Below, in pieces: positions 59,801 to 64,000 of a stretch of DNA of 64,000 bases (positions are counted from its first letter, which is position 1; the number at the start of each line of letters is the position of its first letter). Position numbers and translations under genes: made by a program. The stretch is from positions 465,048 through 529,047 of the forward strand of contig NW_004624881.1 of assembly GCF_000247695.1 (NCBI RefSeq), in the 5' to 3' direction. The notes beneath the pieces were generated by a model, which saw only the letters and a program-made list of their open reading frames with translations, was not told the origin of the DNA and did not search any database. The DNA is from Heterocephalus glaber (taxonomy: Eukaryota > Chordata > Mammalia > Rodentia > Bathyergidae).

Positions 59801-60175
59801 GGGTAGGCAGTCAGATGCCCTGGGTCAGCTTCCAAGAAGTTACAGAAGAGGAACATCACCTTTCTGCTCCCCTAGGATGAGGTAGGATGAACTATCTCAG
59901 GGAGGAAATTAGATAGTTGAGAAGTACCCACCTCATTTTTCTTATGCCAACCAGAGGGGTGTGTGCCTTGGCCAGTGGCTGTGAAAGACCTCCTCATTGC
60001 TTCCTTTCTCTCCCCTTTCTCCCTGGTGGACTGGGCCCATTTGTCCCAGGATTCTCCCTGGTTATTTGGTGACTACTCTTCTAAAGGTTACTCCAACATG
60101 AGTGCATTTGGCTCTCAGCTGCTGTGTTCCTCCATGGCTTACACCACTTCAGGTTGCTAGTCTGCCACCTCTCTA
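56836..60175. other. Unidentified 3.3-kb segment
   Basis: No L1, SINE or recognisable host gene. GC content is higher than in the flanking L1 and it contains several CpGs. A cacaataaaatgct-like polyadenylation phrase (gacaataaaatgctt) lies near 57310. Frames reach about 94 codons; one at 58148-58387 starts with a hydrophobic run (MVVWSAYFLFWFWIV). It might be a decayed endogenous retrovirus or a decayed gene, but I cannot name either. Confidence 0.3.
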
Positions 60176-60644
60176 TTTTATGTACTTTTCATTTTATTAG
60201 TACATGTTGGTAATAATGAAGTTTAGATTCACTGGGAATGGCCACATGTGTACAATATGACTTGTTCTTTAAAAAAATCTTCCACTTTCCATCTCCCAAA
60301 GATTGGTCAGAATAGACACCACATATTGATAAAAGGAACATTCCAACATGAAGATGTAACAATTACACATGGATATATGTGGAGTGTTAGCACCCCAGAG
60401 CACTCAATTTTATAGTACAAACTCTACAGGACATGAAAGGAAAGATGGGCCCCAATAAAATAATATAAGTTGACCACTATAACACTCTCACCAATACATA
60501 GGTCATCAGACAACAAATCAACAAAGGACCATTACAGTTAAGCTAAGCTACAGATCAAGTTGATTAGCAGACATCTACAGAATATTTTGTTCAAAAGCTG
60601 AAGGATATGCATTTTTTTTACTATTGACACAAACAACATTTCTC

Positions 60645-60661
60645 CAAAATGGTCACGTTTT
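60645..60661. repeat. Target-site duplication, left (L1-H)
   Basis: caaaatggtcacgtttt, matching 61195-61211 (caaaatggttacatttt) at 15 of 17 positions. Confidence 0.75.
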
Positions 60662-61194
60662 TATGCATTAAGTTTATTGGTACATTTTTGGTATACATTA
60701 TGATGGCATTCATCATTAGGAATTTGTATCTTCACATGATATATCTTGGTTTTTATTTTTCCCCATTCCCCTGCCCTCCCTTCAACACTTCCACCCCTCC
60801 ATATTTACAAAAACTTTGTTTCTGTTTTTTCCTTTTCTCATATTTATTCCTTTCCCTTCTTTACTTTCCCCATCCCCTCCCACTTCCCCTTCCCCTTCAG
60901 ACCTTTTCTTCTTGTTTCACATTATCTATTATACATTTTGATCCTCATTTATACTCTTTGTTTCTCACACCAGAGAAACTATTTGGTATTTATACATGTG
61001 TGCCCTATTTATTTCACTTAAGAGTATGTCCTCAATGTGCACCCATTTCACCATAAATGTCTCTAGTTTCTCATTCTTTATGCCTGGGTAGTACTCCATT
61101 TTATTAAAAAAAAAAACTCAGATCTTCTTTATCCAGTCTCTAGTTGATGGACAATTGGGCTGGATCCAAGTTTTAACTATTATAAAATGTGCTG
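60662..61194 (-). mobile_element. L1-H: 5'-truncated LINE-1 3' end
   Basis: 533 bp, begins tgcattaagtttattggtac on the plus strand and ends in the antisense text of the ORF2/3' UTR border (tccagtctctagttgatgg). The old L1 host reads through once it is removed (tctccaaaatggtcac joined to agggcactgaataaatc). Target duplication of 17 bp with two transitions. Confidence 0.85.
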
Positions 61195-61211
61195 CAAAAT
61201 GGTTACATTTT
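61195..61211. repeat. Target-site duplication, right (L1-H)
   Basis: caaaatggttacatttt, partner of 60645-60661. Confidence 0.75.
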
Positions 61212-61348
61212 AGGGCACTGAATAAATCTTAACAATATGAAAAATGGATAGAATTTCTTGTGTCTTATAACATAATGAAATAAAGGTAGAAATCAATTGC
61301 AAGAGAGAATATGGGTATATATAAACACATTAAGATCGACAGTTTTTA

Positions 61349-61543
61349 GTTTTTTTCACCTCTGAGGATTGAAGCCAGACCTTCTATGTGCTAAGCAAGT
61401 GCTATAACACTGAGCTATAGTTCTAGCATTTTTAATCTTTATTTTTACTTAGAGTTGTGTTAAATTGCCAAGAATGGCCTTAAACTTGGGGATCTCCTGC
61501 TTTGCCTGAGTAGCTGGGTTACATGTGTGCTTCACTACACAAG
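61349..61543 (-). mobile_element. ID-B1 composite SINE, antisense
   Basis: Plus strand first shows the antisense ID half (gaggattgaagccagacc, gctataacactgagctatag), then a T-rich linker, then the antisense B1 half (aatggccttaaacttgggg, gagtagctgggttacatgtg). Such tRNA-7SL composites are known in several non-murid rodent lines, which is useful for placing the host. Confidence 0.75.
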
Positions 61544-63168
61544 GTTTGAACAATACACTTTTGGAAAAGAAATGAGTCATGGAAGAAATTACAGAGATCT
61601 TTTAAAAATTTCTGTAATTTAATGAAAATGGAGACACAATCTAGCAGATTAGGAGACACTTTGAAAGCTGTTGTAAGAGGAATGTTCATAGCTATGAGTG
61701 CCTGCATTAGGAAACAAAGACACATAAATAAGCAACCTAATGATGCATCTTAAAGCTGTAGGCAAATAAGAACAAACCAGGACTCAAATCAATATAAAGA
61801 AAGAAAGAATAAGGATCAGTGCAGAAGTAAATTAAATAGAAACTAAAACAACAATGTAAGGAATCAATGAAATGAAGAGTTGTTTCTTTAAAACGGTAAA
61901 GAAGGTGAAGAACATCTGAGCAAAACTAAGAAACAGAGGAGCCCAAGTAAACAAAATTTGAGGTGAAAACTGAAATAATACAACAGACAAATTGAAAGCC
62001 AATGTATCATTGAGAATGTTTGGAAAAAGTGTATGCTGAAAATCTAGAAAATATAGAAAAAATAAATGGACCAATTTTGAGATATATGTGTCTTACTGAA
62101 ACAAGCAGCTATAAATTATTCAGATAAATCAGTAATAAGCAATGAGATTGAAGCAGTAGTAGTCTCCTAACAAAGAATTCCCTGGGCCTGGAAAGATTCT
62201 CTTCTATATTTTACAAGATTTTAAAAAAGTAAATTATTCAAATGCCCATCAAACTATTCCATAAAATTCAGTGAAGGAATATTTCCAAATATATTCTATG
62301 AAGTCATTATTATCCTACTACCCAAATATGATAAAAGACACCACCACCACCACAACAACAAAAAACAATATCCTTGATGAGCACAGATGCAAAAGTTTTC
62401 AATAAAATATCTGCAAATAGAAATCAATATCACATTAAAAATCATGCAACATGATCGAGTTCTTCACATTCTCAGGATGCAAAGTGTGCTCAAAATAAAA
62501 CAAATCAAAATATATACAAAATCAAATAAGTAGAATCAAAGTTGAAAAACATACGATGATCTCAACAGATGTAGAAAATTCTTCAGTAACATCTAACATT
62601 TCTTCATGATTAAAGTACTGAGTAAAGTAATTATAGAAGAATCATATGTCAGCATAAAAATGGTTATATTGCCAAGCCCTGACCTAACATCATAATAGGT
62701 GGGGAAATTCTGAGAGATTTCCTCAAAACTCTTGAACATGACCCAGGACTATTCTCATCACTCTTATTCAATATGGTAATGGAATCTTCACCATGAACAA
62801 ATACACAAGGGAAGGAAATCAAAGTGAGATAAACAGGAATTGATGAACTCAAATTATTCCTGGTGCAGGTGACATGATTTTATAACTAGAAGATTCTATA
62901 GTCCACTAAAAGTGTCTTATACTGATAAATCAAGCAGGGTAGCATGAAACAATATCAACATACAAAATGAGTATGTTTCCTATGTAATAATCACAAATTC
63001 ACTAATAAAGAAATAGGAAAAACTTCCATTCACAATACATACACACACATGAACACTATAATATCTAGGAATAAACATAACCAATTGGTAAAAGAGCTCC
63101 ATAATGAAATTTGTAAATCACTGAAAAAATTGAAGAAGGTACTAAATGATGCAAAGACCTGCCATGGA

Positions 63169-63420
63169 GAACATGCCGAATCAGCCCGCTGCAGACAGGC
63201 AGGTCTGCTCATGCCCTACCGAGGTCCTAAGTCTCAGAGAACATGCCAAATCAGCCTGCTGCAGACAGGCAGGTCTGTGCATGCCCTACCAAGGTCCTGA
63301 GTTGCACAGAACATGCCGAATCAGCCCACTGCACACAGGAAGGTCTGTGCATGCCCTACCGAGGTACTAAGTCACACAGAAGACACCGAATCACCCCGCT
63401 GCAGACAGGCAGCCACCTGG
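63169..63420 (+). promoter_or_regulatory. L1-I 5' UTR array 1: 70-bp monomers
   Basis: gaacatgcc/gaagacacc plus gaatc/aaatc starts recur at 63169, 63239, 63309 and 63379, exactly 70 bp apart, about 3.6 copies. Each unit holds cagacaggcaggtctg-like and catgccctacc phrases. Tandem 5' monomers carry promoter activity in mouse-type L1; here that is inference. Confidence 0.85.
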
Positions 63421-63850
63421 TTCCACATTACAAAGACTCAGAGGACACCAGACCAAGGAGCAGAGTCCCACAGTTCCTGGACCAGAGGTAGGGGCTTCTG
63501 AGCTGTAGTCCCACTGCTCCTGGTCCAGAGGAAGGGGCTTCCTGGTCACCATCCCTCTTGCTGCTCCCAGCCCAGAGGAAAGGGCTTTTGAGCCACCTTA
63601 TGTCCCACTGCTCCTGGCCCAGAGGAAGGGGATTCCAGGCCACCATCCCTCCCACTGCTCCCGGCCCAGAGGGAGGGGCTCCTGAGCCGCCATCCCAATG
63701 CTCCTGGTCCAGAGGAAGGGGCTTCCTAGAAACCATCCTTCCCACTGCTCCAGGCCCACAGGAAAGGGTTTTGGGTCACTAACACTACTGCTGCTCACAG
63801 CTCCAGGCCCACCTTACCCAGTTCAGAGGAGGGAATCCTTGCAGGTGCGA
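63421..63850 (+). promoter_or_regulatory. L1-I 5' UTR array 2: 43-47-bp GC-rich units
   Basis: A gctcctggcccagaggaagg-type core recurs at 63473, 63516, 63563, 63610, 63657, 63700 and 63747; spacings are 43, 47, 47, 47, 43 and 47. Alternate units share more with each other (gggcttctgagcc versus gggcttcctggtcacc forms), hinting at a two-unit higher-order repeat of about 90 bp. Frames crossing it on both strands are artefacts of the array. Confidence 0.85.
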
Positions 63851-63872
63851 ACAGCCCCCTGCCCCAGTCTAA

Positions 63873-64000
63873 ATGAGAAAACATGTAAATAACTCTCAAA
63901 ACCAGATGTCCAGATCACCTACAGCAACCCCAAAGGGAAATGAGATGGAACACTCTGATATTCAACCACCTGGACCCACTGAACTGGCAACAAAAGGGGA
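63873..64000 (+). CDS. L1-I ORF1, N-terminal part (partial, open at window end)
   Basis: ATG at 63873 opens MRKHVNNSQNQMSRSPTAT and stays open for all 42 full codons to the window edge. The alignment to the ORF1 starts of L1-A (1039) and L1-B (14540) justifies the start; an internal ATG at 63945 also fits MEHSDIQPPGP. ORF1p is the trimeric RNA-binding protein of L1. This N-terminal tail precedes the coiled coil, which would lie beyond the window. It is the only L1 ORF1 in the window without an early break, but only about an eighth of the protein is visible. Confidence 0.7.
   Translation, partial: MRKHVNNSQNQMSRSPTATPKGNEMEHSDIQPPGPTELATKG

Larger units (their letters stand above)
60176..63166 (+). 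repeat. Old forward L1 ORF2, host of three insertions
   Basis: Sense-strand ancient ORF2 text: cacatattgataaaaggaac (60330), tcagacaacaaatcaac, tatctaggaataaacataacc (63062) followed by KSLKKLKKVLNDAKTCHG-type coding. It is cut by L1-H (60662-61194) and an ID-B1 SINE (61349-61543), and finally by L1-I at about 63167. Contains a small (CCA/CAA)n run at 62340-62367. All frames are broken; a 102-bp-scale search shows no other gene. Confidence 0.7.
63167..64000 (+). repeat. L1-I: 5' end of a forward LINE-1 running off the window
   Basis: Begins inside old L1 ORF2 text at about 63167 with an array of 70-bp units, passes into an array of 43-47-bp units, and then into ORF1 at 63873. The 5' array makes it probably complete at its 5' end. 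Whether ORF1 and ORF2 are intact lies beyond this window. Confidence 0.85.

Noticed and set aside
63169..63420. Regular direct repeats resembling a CRISPR array
   Set aside because: The whole 70-bp unit repeats, with no unique spacers; it is an L1 5' UTR monomer array in a mammalian genome.
63428..63798. Overlapping proline/serine/glycine-rich frames on both strands
   Set aside because: Produced by the 43-47-bp tandem array in all frames; not coding.

Overview
The window looks like rodent nuclear DNA. It is AT-rich, has no long intact reading frame, and is packed with LINE-1 (L1) elements, tRNA-derived ID SINEs, 7SL-derived B1-like SINEs and one ID-B1 composite. That SINE mix points to a rodent, possibly outside the mouse/rat group (squirrel, beaver or kangaroo-rat lines carry ID-B1 composites); I cannot fix the species. 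I see no convincing intact host protein-coding gene. Every host gene recognised is dead: two olfactory receptor (OR) pseudogenes, a processed SmB/B' (SNRPB-like) pseudogene, and a BED/hAT-domain (ZBED5-like) pseudogene. The only open gene start is the ORF1 of an L1 that runs off the right edge.

Layout: 0-0.6 kb unassigned; 0.64-5.74 kb a decayed forward L1 (L1-A). 5.74-26.1 kb is 'unit I': low-copy blocks P1 and Q1, an old antisense L1 cut by a near full-length reverse L1 (L1-B, 9.3-16.0 kb), shared tract copies A and B of MaLR-like (ERVL-type) internal sequence, a twin-primed L1 (L1-C) inside copy B, then OR pseudogene 1. 26.5-28.5 kb is the BED/hAT pseudogene. 29.9-43.4 kb is 'unit II', repeating the order P2, Q2, old L1, MaLR copy C, OR pseudogene 2, so the two units are a diverged tandem segmental duplication about 24 kb apart at their left ends. 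Unit II gathered its own insertions: two solo LTRs, ID and B1 SINEs, the SNRPB-like retrocopy, and two very short retroposed snRNA 5' ends (U2 and U6), each flanked by a 16-19 bp target-site duplication. Several of these have a visible unoccupied site in the paralogous unit.

43.4-49.4 kb holds a partial fourth MaLR tract (D), microsatellites, unassigned sequence and a third Q block. 49.4-56.8 kb is an L1-in-L1-in-L1 nest, all chiefly on the minus strand. 56.8-60.2 kb is a stretch I could not identify. 60.2-63.17 kb is an old forward L1 interrupted by a short reverse L1 and an ID-B1 SINE. 63.17-64.0 kb is the 5' end of another forward L1 with two promoter-type tandem arrays and an open ORF1 start.

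The genes do not form an operating pathway. The window reads as a decayed OR-cluster segment shaped by duplication and L1-driven retroposition. The most interesting observations are the paired U2/U6 microinsertions, the filled-versus-empty-site comparisons between paralogous units, and the structurally different 5' ends of the L1 elements.
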